NCBI RefSeq assembly: GCF_028682635.1
Contig: NZ_JANHLK010000005.1
Coordinates: forward strand, 186,001-250,000
Origin: Pseudomonas putida
GTDB taxonomy: Bacteria > Pseudomonadota > Gammaproteobacteria > Pseudomonadales > Pseudomonadaceae
Direction of reading: 5' to 3'
DNA: 64,000 nt
Both the position numbers and the translations under genes were made by a program. The notes beneath the pieces were generated by a model, which saw nothing but the letters and a program-made list of their open reading frames with translations, ran no database searches and had not been told where the DNA came from. Shown one piece after another: positions 1 to 8,587 of the stretch. Position 1 is the first letter of the stretch. Each line of letters starts with the position of its first letter.

Positions 1-1904
1 ATGAACGGCAGGTTGATCGACTCACGCAGGGAATCGCGCAAGGTCGGGTTGCGCCCGTTGTCTTCCTTGCGGAAGTTATGAAACACATGCAAGCCGCCAC
101 CGGTGAAAAACGCTTCGCCGGGGCTGGCGGAGTACTTGCGATCCAGCGCGGCGCCGAGCATGGGTTGCAGGCCGTGGTCCTTGTTCTGGATCAGGTAGTC
201 GACCACCCAGCGGCTCAGGCGATCCTGCTCCGGCACCTCGACTTTCTTCAGGTCCGGGACACTCATCTCGGCATATTTGTCGTGCAACTCGGCAATGATC
301 TGCAGGTAAGTGGTCAGCACGCGCATTTTTGCCGTGGAGCCCAGTTCCAGTTTGCTGCCTTCATTGATGTCGAACGGCTGGTCGGTGCTGTCGGTCTGCA
401 CCCGCACCCGCGAGCCATCCGGGGTCAGTTCGAACAGGGTGAAGCTGTAGCGCACCTGGGTGGTGCTGGTGGGGGTCAGCAAGCGTTCGCCCATCAGGCC
501 GATTTCAGCGGCATAGGCAGGGTCGGCCAGGCGCTTGAGGTAGGCGGTGGCCTGGGTTTGCAGGTCGCCTTGCAGGGTGCTGGTGGCCGAGAGGTCGAGC
601 CGGTCGAGATCGTACAGCGGACGATTGAGCAGCCCGGCCAGGCGGCTGCGTGCCACGCTGATGCCCTTGTTGGTTTCGATCGGTTGAATGGTCGGTTGGG
701 TGGCCCAGTCGCGATAGGTCACTTTGCTCGCCAATGCCGCGGCGGCAAAGGGGGCATCGATCACGCCGTTCTGTGCCAGCAGGCGAATGTGGCTGTCGGT
801 GAGGTCGGCCAGTTCATCGCGACCCTTGGTCAGGTAATGGGAAGGACGACGTTGGGCAATCATCAAGGACAGCATTTCGCGCAGGGCCAGGCCTTTGTCC
901 GCCAGGCTCTTTGCATCCGTGGCATCGCTCGCCAGGGTTTTATTGGCCGTGTTGAAGTCGGCGCCGTACCACACGCGCAAACCCTCGGCCATGCCATGGA
1001 CCTCACCGTGGCCCGGCACCGCCGACAGCGGCACGCTATTGAGGTAGTCGCGCACCACGTTCTGCCGGGCCTTGAGCGTTTGCGGCCCATCCTGATAGGC
1101 GCGCACGGTGGCGGAAACCATCTGGCGAATCTTTTCCCCGCCCGACACGGTCAACCCGTCGGGTGAGTGCCGATATTTCTCCAGTTGCGTGGCCAGGGTG
1201 CTGCCGCCTGCCGATTGACCGGGCAGGTGCAGCATCTTGGCGACCTGGGTATAGGCCGCCATGCCGAATCGCGGCCAGTCCACAGCCGGGTTGGCCAGGG
1301 GCTGGCGTGGGTCGAGCAGAAAGCGGTTTTCGATGAACAGCAGGCTGTTGACCACCACCGGCGGGATCGCCTCGAAGCTGGAATAGAGCTGTTGCGGATA
1401 CTTGTACTGGTACAAGGGGTTGGCGCGGCAATCGGTGATCGACAATCCCGCCTGGATTTTCTCCGCATAAGGCACGAACAGGCCCTTGCCCGTGTAGTCC
1501 ATCAGGGCAGGAGAAAACCGGGTCTGGGCGGAAATCACGTAATCACGCTTGAGCAGGCGCGGCAGGAACTCGCCCAGCGAGCTGTAACCCAGGCGCAAAT
1601 CGAAGGGGCCAGCGCCAGGGTAGCGGATCGAGTCGGTGGGACCGGGTTTGAGTTCATAGCTCAGGGTCTTGGCGAACTTGCTGGCTTCCCGAGCTTGAAA
1701 CCGTGACGTGCGCATCTCCTTGGACGCCGCGAGGCCCAGGACAATTGCAATGATCACCACTAACAGCCAAAACGCTTTCCAGCCGTGCTTGACGCGACTG
1801 CGAGGAGGTTTTTCAGGTATTGGCGCTTCATCCACAGGTTCAGTCTGGACCACGTTTTTACTCGAATCGGTTTGTTCTAAAGCGCCCATAGTCGATTGAT
1901 CCAT
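1..1904 (-). CDS. GT51 transglycosylase / penicillin-binding-like protein, 3' end outside window
   Basis: Inner-membrane protein expected to polymerise peptidoglycan strands on the periplasmic side. The start is taken at 1904 (MDQSTMGALE); 1889 is an alternative. A charged, Pro-rich cytoplasmic tail of about 43 residues is followed by one membrane segment (about 44-60). The GT51 signature is present: a Glu in IENRFL (about residue 192, where the family usually has EDRRF), AGGSTLATQLEK, and a later YLNSVPLS...VHGMAEGLRVWYG block matching the second GT51 motif. Further on, GSTAKMR (about residue 520) looks like the SxxK nucleophile motif of a transpeptidase domain, so the protein may be bifunctional. 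About 634 codons are inside the window and the reading frame is still open at position 1. It stands alone, with a REP element upstream. Which class A PBP subgroup it belongs to is uncertain. Confidence 0.85.
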   Translation of the reverse strand, partial: MDQSTMGALEQTDSSKNVVQTEPVDEAPIPEKPPRSRVKHGWKAFWLLVVIIAIVLGLAASKEMRTSRFQAREASKFAKTLSYELKPGPTDSIRYPGAGPFDLRLGYSSLGEFLPRLLKRDYVISAQTRFSPALMDYTGKGLFVPYAEKIQAGLSITDCRANPLYQYKYPQQLYSSFEAIPPVVVNSLLFIENRFLLDPRQPLANPAVDWPRFGMAAYTQVAKMLHLPGQSAGGSTLATQLEKYRHSPDGLTVSGGEKIRQMVSATVRAYQDGPQTLKARQNVVRDYLNSVPLSAVPGHGEVHGMAEGLRVWYGADFNTANKTLASDATDAKSLADKGLALREMLSLMIAQRRPSHYLTKGRDELADLTDSHIRLLAQNGVIDAPFAAAALASKVTYRDWATQPTIQPIETNKGISVARSRLAGLLNRPLYDLDRLDLSATSTLQGDLQTQATAYLKRLADPAYAAEIGLMGERLLTPTSTTQVRYSFTLFELTPDGSRVRVQTDSTDQPFDINEGSKLELGSTAKMRVLTTYLQIIAELHDKYAEMSVPDLKKVEVPEQDRLSRWVVDYLIQNKDHGLQPMLGAALDRKYSASPGEAFFTGGGLHVFHNFRKEDNGRNPTLRDSLRESINLPF

Positions 1905-1939
1905 TCACGCGCAGATTGATCGGACTTGTCTGAAGCTTA

Positions 1940-2031
1940 GTAGGAGCTGTCGCAGGCTGCGATCTTTTGATCCTGCTTTCACACAACAAAGTCAAAGGAT
2001 CGCAGCCTCGTTGCACTCGGCAGCTCCTACA
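1940..2031. repeat. REP-type inverted repeat (GTAGGAGCTG...GCGATCTTTTGAT family)
   Basis: The left arm begins GTAGGAGCTGTCGCAGG and runs into CTGCGATCTTTTGATC; the right arm is the imperfect reverse complement ending CAGCTCCTAC. The right arm has diverged (CCTCGTTGCACTCGG). It belongs to the same family as the elements at 30917 and 47613. Confidence 0.85.
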
Positions 2032-2347
2032 GGGCCGATCCAGAGGCGTCCAGAGCATTACCGAAACATGACGACGCACCAATACCGTGCAATACTCGCC
2101 GCCGTTTCAAAAGCGAAAAATCCTACAAAGCCTAGGCAATCCATCTCCGTAGATAGCGCTTTTACCGAGATTTACACCTGATTTTTGTGATTTATAGAGT
2201 GAAAATCTCTGTCGCGAGCTTTTTATACTGCACCCCCCGCTGATCGCGCAGGTTTTGCCCTGCAAGACGGTTCTGCCCATGAAGCAGGATCGGTTACGGG
2301 AGGCGCTGGCTTATCGGTCAACGCTTCGCCGCTCGGTGGATATATCC

Positions 2348-2355
2348 AATAACAA
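2348..2355 (+). promoter_or_regulatory. Candidate Hfq/Crc A-rich motif (AANAAYAA) in permease leader
   Basis: AATAACAA fits the AANAAYAA consensus known for Crc/Hfq targets in Pseudomonas. It lies three bases before the Shine-Dalgarno GAGG (2359-2362) of the permease gene, where bound Hfq/Crc would block initiation. Function is inferred from position and family knowledge. Confidence 0.55.
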
Positions 2356-2371
2356 GACGAGGTTGTACCCC

Positions 2372-3793
2372 ATGCCCGTAGGCAATCAGTTGCCCCACGG
2401 CGAGACCGCTCAAGGCGGCCCGCTCAAACGCGAACTCGGCGAACGGCATATTCGCTTGATGGCGCTCGGTGCCTGTATCGGCGTCGGTCTGTTCCTGGGT
2501 TCGGCCAAGGCCATCGAAATGGCTGGCCCGGCCATCATGCTGTCCTACATCATTGGCGGCCTGGCCATCCTGGTGATCATGCGCGCGCTCGGCGAAATGG
2601 CCGTGCACAACCCGGTCGCCGGCTCGTTCAGCCGTTACGCCCAGGACTACCTCGGCCCGCTGGCGGGCTTCCTGACCGGCTGGAACTACTGGTTCCTGTG
2701 GCTGGTGACCTGTGTCGCGGAAATCACCGCCGTGGCGGTGTACATGGGCGTGTGGTTCCCCGATGTGCCGCGCTGGATCTGGGCGCTCGCCGCGCTGGTC
2801 AGCATGGGCTCGATCAACCTGATCGCGGTGAAAGCCTTCGGTGAATTCGAATTCTGGTTCGCCCTGATCAAGATCGTCACCATCATTGCGATGGTATTGG
2901 GTGGTATCGGCATCATCGCCTTCGGTTTCGGCAACGACGGTGTGGCCCTGGGGATTTCCAATCTCTGGACCCACGGTGGTTTCATGCCAAACGGCGTGCA
3001 GGGCGTGTTGATGTCCCTGCAAATGGTCATGTTCGCCTACCTCGGCGTGGAGATGATCGGCCTGACCGCCGGTGAAGCGAAGAACCCGCAGAAGACCATT
3101 CCCAGCGCCATCGGCTCGGTGTTCTGGCGGATCCTGCTGTTCTACGTTGGCGCGTTGTTCGTGATCCTGTCGATCTACCCGTGGAACGAAATTGGCACCC
3201 AGGGCAGTCCGTTTGTGATGACCTTCGAGCGCCTGGGCATCAAGACCGCCGCTGGCATCATCAACTTCGTGGTGATCACGGCCGCGCTGTCGTCCTGCAA
3301 TGGCGGCATCTTCAGCACCGGGCGCATGCTCTACAGCCTGGCGCAGAACGGCCAGGCCCCAGCCGGTTTCGCCAAGACCTCCAGCAACGGCGTGCCGCGT
3401 CGCGCCTTGCTGCTGTCGATCGGCGCCCTGCTGCTGGGCGTGCTGCTTAATTACCTGGTGCCTGAGAAGGTGTTTGTCTGGGTGACGGCGATTGCCACCT
3501 TCGGCGCGATCTGGACCTGGGTGATGATCCTGCTGGCCCAGCTCAAGTTCCGCAGAGGCCTGAGCGCCAGCGAGCGTGCCGGCCTCAAGTACCGCATGTG
3601 GCTGTTCCCGATCAGCTCTTACCTGGCGCTGGCGTTCCTGGTGCTGGTGGTCGGCCTGATGGCGTACTTCCCGGACACCCGCGTGGCGCTGTATGTCGGC
3701 CCGGCGTTCCTGGTGTTGCTGACGGTGTTGTTCTACGTATTCAAGCTGCAACCGACCAATGCGACGCAAGGTGCGGTGGGTTCGGCTTCGTAA
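2372..3793 (+). CDS. proY: Amino-acid permease, ProY-like (APC superfamily)
   Basis: 473-residue inner-membrane importer for amino acids of the AAT/APC family. It has about 12 hydrophobic helices. Conserved features include GACIGVGLFLGSAKAIEMAGP in helix 1, RALGEMAVHNP, SFSRYAQDYLGPLAGF and GLTAGEAKNPQKTIPSAI. The pattern is closest to enterobacterial ProY, but histidine or GABA permeases of the same family cannot be excluded, so the substrate is uncertain. The start at 2372 is chosen because GAGG lies 9 bases upstream and RELGERHIRLMALG then falls at the family's usual N-terminal position; an upstream in-frame extension to 2255 has no homologous character. It is a single-gene unit followed by a strong terminator. 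An A-rich Crc-type motif abuts the ribosome binding site. Confidence 0.9.
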   Translation: MPVGNQLPHGETAQGGPLKRELGERHIRLMALGACIGVGLFLGSAKAIEMAGPAIMLSYIIGGLAILVIMRALGEMAVHNPVAGSFSRYAQDYLGPLAGFLTGWNYWFLWLVTCVAEITAVAVYMGVWFPDVPRWIWALAALVSMGSINLIAVKAFGEFEFWFALIKIVTIIAMVLGGIGIIAFGFGNDGVALGISNLWTHGGFMPNGVQGVLMSLQMVMFAYLGVEMIGLTAGEAKNPQKTIPSAIGSVFWRILLFYVGALFVILSIYPWNEIGTQGSPFVMTFERLGIKTAAGIINFVVITAALSSCNGGIFSTGRMLYSLAQNGQAPAGFAKTSSNGVPRRALLLSIGALLLGVLLNYLVPEKVFVWVTAIATFGAIWTWVMILLAQLKFRRGLSASERAGLKYRMWLFPISSYLALAFLVLVVGLMAYFPDTRVALYVGPAFLVLLTVLFYVFKLQPTNATQGAVGSAS

Positions 3794-3812
3794 GTCGTAA
3801 CGCCTGAAATGC

Positions 3813-3846
3813 AAAAGCCCCGGTCAAATGATCGGGGCTTTTTTCA
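3813..3846 (+). terminator. Rho-independent terminator after permease
   Basis: Hairpin AAAAGCCCCGGTC-AAAT-GATCGGGGCTTTTTT, a GC-rich stem followed by a T run, 20 bases after the permease stop codon. Confidence 0.92.
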
Positions 3847-3850
3847 TCCT

Positions 3851-3946
3851 GTAGCTGGTTTGTCGGGTCGCGGCATCGCAGCGAAGAAGCCCGAAAGACC
3901 AGCGCAATACTCAAGACCGCCTTCGCCGGCAAGCCGGGCTCCTACA
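3851..3946. repeat. Degenerate REP-type inverted repeat (GCCGGC subfamily)
   Basis: The right arm CTTCGCCGGCAAGCCGGGCTCCTAC is intact and matches the element at 29122. The left arm (GTAGCTGGTTTGTCGGGTCGCGG...) is strongly eroded. Confidence 0.65.
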
Positions 3947-4037
3947 ATGTTTTATGTTTGGCACGGATCCGTGGCTATCCTCGCTCCCACAGGGGATCAC
4001 CAGTGCACACAGATTCTGTGCACGGCGCCAATCAAAC

Positions 4038-4127
4038 TGTGGGAGTGAGCTTGCTCGCGATGACTGCTGATCAGTCAATATAGATGCCGCCAGACCCACC
4101 GCCATCGCGAGCAAGCTTGCTCCTACA
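4038..4127. repeat. REP/REPIN element, copy 1 of tandem block
   Basis: Left arm GTGGGAGTGAGCTTGCTCGCGA and right arm TCGCGAGCAAGCTTGCTCCTAC enclose about 45 bp of less conserved sequence. Confidence 0.85.
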
Positions 4128-4173
4128 AGGGATCTCGAGTGCACACAGATCTTGTGCACGGCGCCAATCAAAA

Positions 4174-4263
4174 TGTGGGAGTGAGCTTGCTCGCGATGAC
4201 TGCTGATCAGTCAATCAAGATGTCATCTGACCCACCGCTTTCGCGAGCAAGCTTGCTCCTACA
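4174..4263. repeat. REP/REPIN element, copy 2 of tandem block
   Basis: Same arms as copy 1, with an internal stretch that differs at a few positions (TCAATCAAGATGTCATCTGA against TCAATATAGATGCCGCCAGA). Confidence 0.85.
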
Positions 4264-4310
4264 GGGGATCACCAGCGCGCACAGATCTTGGGCACGACGC
4301 CAATCAACCT

Positions 4311-4368
4311 GAGCTGGCTTGGCAGCGAAGGTGCGATGCGGCGACTCGACAAGCCAGCTCCTACAAGG
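4311..4368. repeat. Short diverged REP-type inverted repeat
   Basis: GAGCTGGCTTGGCAGCGAAGG pairs imperfectly with ACAAGCCAGCTCCTAC, so this is a shortened member of the GCTGGCTTGCCAGC subfamily also seen at 44307. It ends just downstream of the opgC stop codon. Confidence 0.7.
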
Positions 4369-5488
4369 CGGCGACGGCGGGAGCCGGTCGATTCAAGCGC
4401 TTGTTGAATTCCAGCCACGCCCCCAGCAACGCCATCAACCCAGCCCCCACCAACGCGGTGAAGACCTGCATGGCGAACGCATCGTCCGTCAGCGCATTGA
4501 GCATGTCCGCCAGGGGCGCCAGCAACACGCCCAGGCAGAAGATCTCCAGGGAAAAACGCCCCATGCGGCAGCATTGCTGTGCCAGCCAGTTTTGCGTCCA
4601 GCCGGTGTCGGGCAACAGTTTCGCGGCGACGTAGGCCAGCGCGAGAAAGTGCAACAGGCGCACAGGCGACAGGTTGGTCTTGCTGATCGGGTACAGCAGA
4701 TTGCTCAGGCTCGCAGGCATCAGGGCGTCGTGGATCTGCGGCCAGCGCCAGGCGACCGTCAGCACCGCGGCGATCAATGCATACACCGCCGCCGTCATGA
4801 ACAACGGCTGGCGCACCAGCGGCCGGGTGTCGGGCAAACGTGGGCGTTGCGCATGAATCGCCGCCGCGCCGCCGAGGATAAACAGCAGTTGCCAGGCCAC
4901 GGGGTTGAAGTACCACACGCCATCCTTGATCGCGGCCAGGTTCCAGCCAAACAACGGTACGGTCAGGTACAGCGCAAAGGACACCGCCACCACCGGCCAG
5001 ACCTTGCGCACCAGTATCGGCAGCACCAGCGGCAAGCCCGCCAGCAGCACGATGTACAGCGGCAGCGGGTCCATCAGGTTCGGTTTGAAGCGCAACAGCA
5101 GCTCATCGATCAAGGCCTGCTGGGGGTCGCTGATGAAATGGTGCATGCCCATTTCTTCCACCAGGTCGCGGGTTTCCACATGGCTGTTGGCGAAGAACAC
5201 AATGCCCATCAGCATCGCCAGCAGGAAGATGTGCACCACATAGAGCACCCAGGCGCGGCGCAGGATTTTCACCCAGGCGATCAGCAAACCTTCCCGCGCA
5301 AGGACTTTGCCGTAGGCCAGGACGGCCGCGTAACCGGCCAGGAACACGAAGACTTCGGCGGCATCGCTGAAGCCGAAGTTGCGCAGGGTGATTTGACCCA
5401 AGGGGTTGTGGGGCACGTGATCCCAGAAAATGAAGATCAGTGCCAGGCCGCGAAAAAAATCGATCCGGTGATCGCGCGCTAACGTCAT
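4361..5488 (-). CDS. opgC: OpgC-family membrane acyl/succinyltransferase
   Basis: 375-residue integral membrane protein of the OpgC type, which transfers succinyl (or acyl) groups onto osmoregulated periplasmic glucans. It opens RDHRIDFFRGLALIFIFWDHVPHNPLG, the hallmark N-terminal Asp-Phe-Phe-Arg-Gly and Asp-His of the family, followed by FSDAAEVFVFLAGYAAVLAYG and about ten hydrophobic helices. The start at 5488 (MTLARDHRIDFF) matches the family N-terminus; an extension to 5602 adds 38 unrelated residues. Transcribed alone, back-to-back with the gtr genes across a 250-bp spacer. The modified polymer could be glucan or another envelope polysaccharide; the neighbouring glucosylation genes leave that open. 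Confidence 0.85.
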   Translation of the reverse strand: MTLARDHRIDFFRGLALIFIFWDHVPHNPLGQITLRNFGFSDAAEVFVFLAGYAAVLAYGKVLAREGLLIAWVKILRRAWVLYVVHIFLLAMLMGIVFFANSHVETRDLVEEMGMHHFISDPQQALIDELLLRFKPNLMDPLPLYIVLLAGLPLVLPILVRKVWPVVAVSFALYLTVPLFGWNLAAIKDGVWYFNPVAWQLLFILGGAAAIHAQRPRLPDTRPLVRQPLFMTAAVYALIAAVLTVAWRWPQIHDALMPASLSNLLYPISKTNLSPVRLLHFLALAYVAAKLLPDTGWTQNWLAQQCCRMGRFSLEIFCLGVLLAPLADMLNALTDDAFAMQVFTALVGAGLMALLGAWLEFNKRLNRPAPAVAAL

Positions 5489-5740
5489 GACGGCAGGCTC
5501 GCTGGTAAACAGGTATTGAACAAAGGATGGGCCGAAGGCGCAAAAAGTTGCTTGCCGCCTATTGGCGGCGCGCAGGGTGGACTGATTCGCTGGTAATTGC
5601 AAAGGCGGGGTATTGCGGGATGTCTCCTGAGGTGGGCGCAGAGCCCGACCGCTGGTCTGAAAGGTCGGTATTCCTGCGATTTCTGACAGTAGACAAGCTC
5701 AAATGTTTGTGTGAGCAGCGTTCAATCGCAGGAGCGTCAC

Positions 5741-6115
5741 GTGAGACTTTCATACAAGGGCTTGTCCAGCTACACCGTGATCGGCGTCGCCAATACGCTG
5801 ATTCACTGGCAGATCTTTTTTCTCTTGAGCGTGGGCTTCGGCTTGACGCAAGCGGCCAGCAACCTGGCAGCCTTTTGCGTAGCGGCCTCGTTTTCCTTTT
5901 ATATGAATGCGCTCTATACCTTTGATGCCAAGGCGTCAGTCGGCGGTTACCTGTTGTTCATGCTGGCGATGGGGGCGCTCAGCCTGGGCGTCGGCCATGT
6001 CGGCGATGTCTGGCGGTTGCATGGGTTGCTGACCGTGGCGCTGTTTTCTGCGTTGAGCCTGGTGTTCGGTTTCCTGTTTTCCAAGTACGTGGTGTTCCGT
6101 GAGCGTGACGTATGA
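5741..6115 (+). CDS. gtrA: GtrA-family membrane protein (bactoprenol-linked sugar flippase)
   Basis: Small 124-residue protein with four hydrophobic helices, matching the GtrA family thought to flip undecaprenyl-phosphate-glucose to the periplasm for O-antigen glucosylation. Family landmarks are [13 protein letters not shown] at the start, [13 protein letters not shown] in the middle and a final [13 protein letters not shown]. The GTG at 5741 is chosen because GGAG lies six bases upstream; an in-frame GTG at 5711 lacks a ribosome site. Its stop overlaps the start of the next gene by four bases (ATGA). First gene of a three-gene glucosylation operon. Confidence 0.85.
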   Translation: MRLSYKGLSSYTVIGVANTLIHWQIFFLLSVGFGLTQAASNLAAFCVAASFSFYMNALYTFDAKASVGGYLLFMLAMGALSLGVGHVGDVWRLHGLLTVALFSALSLVFGFLFSKYVVFRERDV

Positions 6116-7053
6116 AGGTTTCGCTTATCGTCCCGGTGTTTAACGAAGAACAGGCGATCAATCTGTTTTACCAGGCGGTACGACGAGAGTTGAAACTCGA
6201 CGCGACCGAAGTCGAGATCGTGTTCATCAATGACGGCAGCTCCGATGGCACGGCCGAACAGGTGGCGGCCCTGGCGCAGGCGGACGAACAGGTCCTGCTG
6301 ATCAATTTCTCGCGCAATTTCGGCAAGGAACCGGCGCTGTTTGCCGGGCTGGAATATGCCAGCGGCGATGCGGTGATCCCCATGGACGTAGACCTGCAGG
6401 ACCCGATCAGCGTCATCCCGCTGTTGATCGAACAATGGCAAAAAGGCGCGGATGTGGTACTGGCCAAGCGCCGCGACCGCGCCGCCGACAGTTACTTGAA
6501 ACGCCACAGCGCAGCGCTGTTCTACCACCTGTTGAATCGAATTTCCTACACCCGGATCGAGGAAAACGTCGGGGATTTCAGGCTGATGGATCGCAAGGTG
6601 GTGGACGTGATTCGCACCTTGCCCGAGCATCAATTGTTCATGAAGGGCGTGCTGTCGTGGGCCGGCTTCAACACCGTGGTGGTGGAGTACGAACGCGCCC
6701 GGCGGGTGGCGGGGGATAGCAAGTTCAACGGCTGGAAACTGTGGAACCTCGCGCTGGAAGGCGTGACCTCGTTCAGTACGGTGCCGCTGCGGTTATGGAC
6801 GTACGTCGGCGGGTGCGTGTCGATCTTTGCCGTGCTCTATGCGGTGTACATGGTGCTGGACAAGATTTTCTTCGGTAACAGCGTGCCCGGTTACCCTTCG
6901 TTGATGACCGCTATTCTGTTTCTCGGCGGCGTTCAACTGATCGGCATCGGCATCCTCGGTGAGTATGTCGGGCGGATCTACATCGAAGCCAAGCACCGGC
7001 CGCGCTATGTGGTCAAGGACATCGTCGGCGGCAAAGACAGGCGCAAACCCTAG
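6112..7053 (+). CDS. gtrB: GtrB-like bactoprenol glucosyltransferase (GT2)
   Basis: 313 residues. An N-terminal GT-A fold of family 2 ([41 protein letters not shown], and PMDVDLQDP as the metal-binding Asp motif) is followed by two C-terminal membrane helices and [20 protein letters not shown]. This is the architecture of GtrB, which loads glucose from UDP-glucose onto undecaprenyl phosphate at the cytoplasmic face. It also resembles dolichol-phosphate-mannose-type synthases and ArnC, but the flanking GtrA and the following membrane glucosyltransferase favour GtrB. Translationally coupled to gtrA (ATGA). Confidence 0.88.
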   Translation: MKVSLIVPVFNEEQAINLFYQAVRRELKLDATEVEIVFINDGSSDGTAEQVAALAQADEQVLLINFSRNFGKEPALFAGLEYASGDAVIPMDVDLQDPISVIPLLIEQWQKGADVVLAKRRDRAADSYLKRHSAALFYHLLNRISYTRIEENVGDFRLMDRKVVDVIRTLPEHQLFMKGVLSWAGFNTVVVEYERARRVAGDSKFNGWKLWNLALEGVTSFSTVPLRLWTYVGGCVSIFAVLYAVYMVLDKIFFGNSVPGYPSLMTAILFLGGVQLIGIGILGEYVGRIYIEAKHRPRYVVKDIVGGKDRRKP

Positions 7054-7054
7054 C

Positions 7055-8563
7055 ATGGGCAGGTTCAGCGATTTCTTCACCAAGGAACTCACTCGACGCC
7101 AGGCCTGGCTGTTTTTTCTGCTGGCGACCCTGGTGTACGTGCTGCCGCTGATCCTTGCGGATTATCCCTACATCGATGACAACTGGCGCTCGCTGTCGGC
7201 CGGCATAGCCTGGGCCAAGGAAGGGCGTCTGTTCGCCGAGTTGTTCTACAACGCGCTGACCTTCAGCAGTGGCGCGCCGAACATCTTTCCGCTGCCGTTG
7301 TTGATCGCCACCCTGGCCATGTCCTGGGCACTGACAAGCCTGACCTTTCATCACTTCCGCGAACCGACCTTCGGCTGCTGCCTGGTGCTGTTGCCGCTCT
7401 GGTACAGCCCGTTCTTCCTGCAAAACCTGACCTATCAATACGACGGCCCGGTCATGACCTTGAGTGTGGTGGCGGTGATCTACGCCATCACCTTTCGTCA
7501 CCCTTCGCGCAGCCTGCAATGGCTGGTGCCTTCTTTCCTGATTGCGCTGGCGCTGGGCCTGTATCAAATCAGCGTCAATGTGTTTCTCGGCCTGTGCTGT
7601 CTTGAAGTGCTCAGGGCGGTCAATGACAAAGTGGCCTGGCCGCGCTGGGGCGGTTTGATCGGCTGGAGAATCGCCCAGCTGTTTCTCGGATGGCTGATTT
7701 ACCTTGTCAGTGCATACCCCTTCATGGGGCAGGGTCGCACGGTGTTGCTGGACTGGGCAGCGCAGCCTTTGCTGCAGATCCACATCAACATTGCGCGGGT
7801 GCTGGAAAAAGTCGTGCTGCTGTTCCATGGCGGATTTGCCTGGGTGGCGGCCGGGTTGGTGCTCTGTGCCATTGCCGGTGCAGTGTGTTTGGGATTGAAG
7901 GTTATCGAGCGCAAGGACAGCGGGCCGAAGAGACTGCTGATCGGCCTGCTGTGTTTGCTGACAGTGCCGGTCGTGGTGTTGTTGGTGTCCGGCGTCGCGC
8001 TGGTCTTTCGCGACTTCAACGAAGGCGCCAGGACCCTGATGGGATTCGCGGTGTTGCTGGTGCTGCTGTTCTACTTGAGTCACCTGGCCCTGGCCACACT
8101 CCACGAACGCTTGCCGCTGCTGTTGCTGGTGCCGCTGCTGGCCATGTTGTCGTTGTCGTTCGCCTATGGCCGGGTCCTGACGGTGCAGAAAGCCTTCGCC
8201 GGCAGCGCGCTGAGCAGCCTTGAACATAACATCGCCAGCCATCAACCCTTGCGTGACGCCAAGCGCATCTACATGTCGGTGACCTATTCCGATCACTGGC
8301 TGCTGGGGGCGGCGGGTTCGTTCAAGCAGATGCCGGTGTTGCATTACCTGCTGAACGTCGACTTCTACATGCTGGCGGAAAACCTGCCCAAGGTCGGCAT
8401 CACCAACGTGGTGGCGGAGAAGGAGCGGCGCAATGCGACGCGGGTGGGTTATCTAGGTTACACGCCGTTGGTGGAGAGCCAGTTCTACCGGATTTACCTG
8501 ATTGGTGATTACGGATTTATCGTGATGAAAGAGCCGGCCCCGATCAAATCGCTTCATTGGTAA
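7055..8563 (+). CDS. Membrane glucosyltransferase (GtrC-type), glucosyltransferase-domain family
   Basis: 502-residue polytopic membrane protein with about 10-11 hydrophobic helices. The early acidic loop ADYPYIDDNWRS after the first helix has the acidic residues expected in GT-C type enzymes. Its place after gtrA and gtrB, with a one-base gap to the gtrB stop, fits the third, strain-variable gtr gene that transfers glucose from the lipid carrier to the O-antigen or another polymer in the periplasm. The start at 7055 (MGRFSDFF) is preferred over a frame extension that would run inside gtrB. The acceptor and linkage cannot be read from the sequence. Confidence 0.75.
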   Translation: MGRFSDFFTKELTRRQAWLFFLLATLVYVLPLILADYPYIDDNWRSLSAGIAWAKEGRLFAELFYNALTFSSGAPNIFPLPLLIATLAMSWALTSLTFHHFREPTFGCCLVLLPLWYSPFFLQNLTYQYDGPVMTLSVVAVIYAITFRHPSRSLQWLVPSFLIALALGLYQISVNVFLGLCCLEVLRAVNDKVAWPRWGGLIGWRIAQLFLGWLIYLVSAYPFMGQGRTVLLDWAAQPLLQIHINIARVLEKVVLLFHGGFAWVAAGLVLCAIAGAVCLGLKVIERKDSGPKRLLIGLLCLLTVPVVVLLVSGVALVFRDFNEGARTLMGFAVLLVLLFYLSHLALATLHERLPLLLLVPLLAMLSLSFAYGRVLTVQKAFAGSALSSLEHNIASHQPLRDAKRIYMSVTYSDHWLLGAAGSFKQMPVLHYLLNVDFYMLAENLPKVGITNVVAEKERRNATRVGYLGYTPLVESQFYRIYLIGDYGFIVMKEPAPIKSLHW

Positions 8564-8587
8564 AGCGCAATGTCGGAGCCGTGAAGG

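Larger units (their letters stand above)
1905..2371. other. Intergenic region between transglycosylase and permease genes
   Basis: About 467 bp without a convincing gene. It holds a REP-type inverted repeat (1940-2031) and an AT-richer stretch (about 2100-2230) that must carry the permease promoter. No clear -35/-10 pair could be assigned with confidence. Confidence 0.6.
3994..4320. repeat. Tandem array of about 135-bp units, each with a REP pair and a palindromic spacer
   Basis: Two and a half head-to-tail copies, at about 3994-4129, 4130-4263 and a truncated 4264-4320. Each unit starts GGGATC..., carries the inverted repeat GTGCACA-N7-TGTGCAC (4003-4023 and 4139-4159, decayed in copy 3), then GGCGCCAATCAA, then a REP pair with GTGGGAGTGAGCTTGCTCGCGATGA at its left end. 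Copies 1 and 2 are about 90% identical, pointing to a duplication of a REP element together with its flank. Confidence 0.8.

Noticed and set aside
2318..3814. 498-codon open frame on the minus strand across the permease gene
   Set aside because: Shadow of a GC-rich coding strand: composition is Gln/His/Arg-rich without domains, while the plus strand encodes a clear permease.
3994..4368. CRISPR-like spaced repeats
   Set aside because: The repeats are inverted pairs of REP type, spacers are themselves similar between copies, and no cas gene is present.
5489..8563. Prophage or serotype-converting phage remnant around the gtr genes
   Set aside because: No integrase, attachment repeat, tRNA end or other phage gene in the window.
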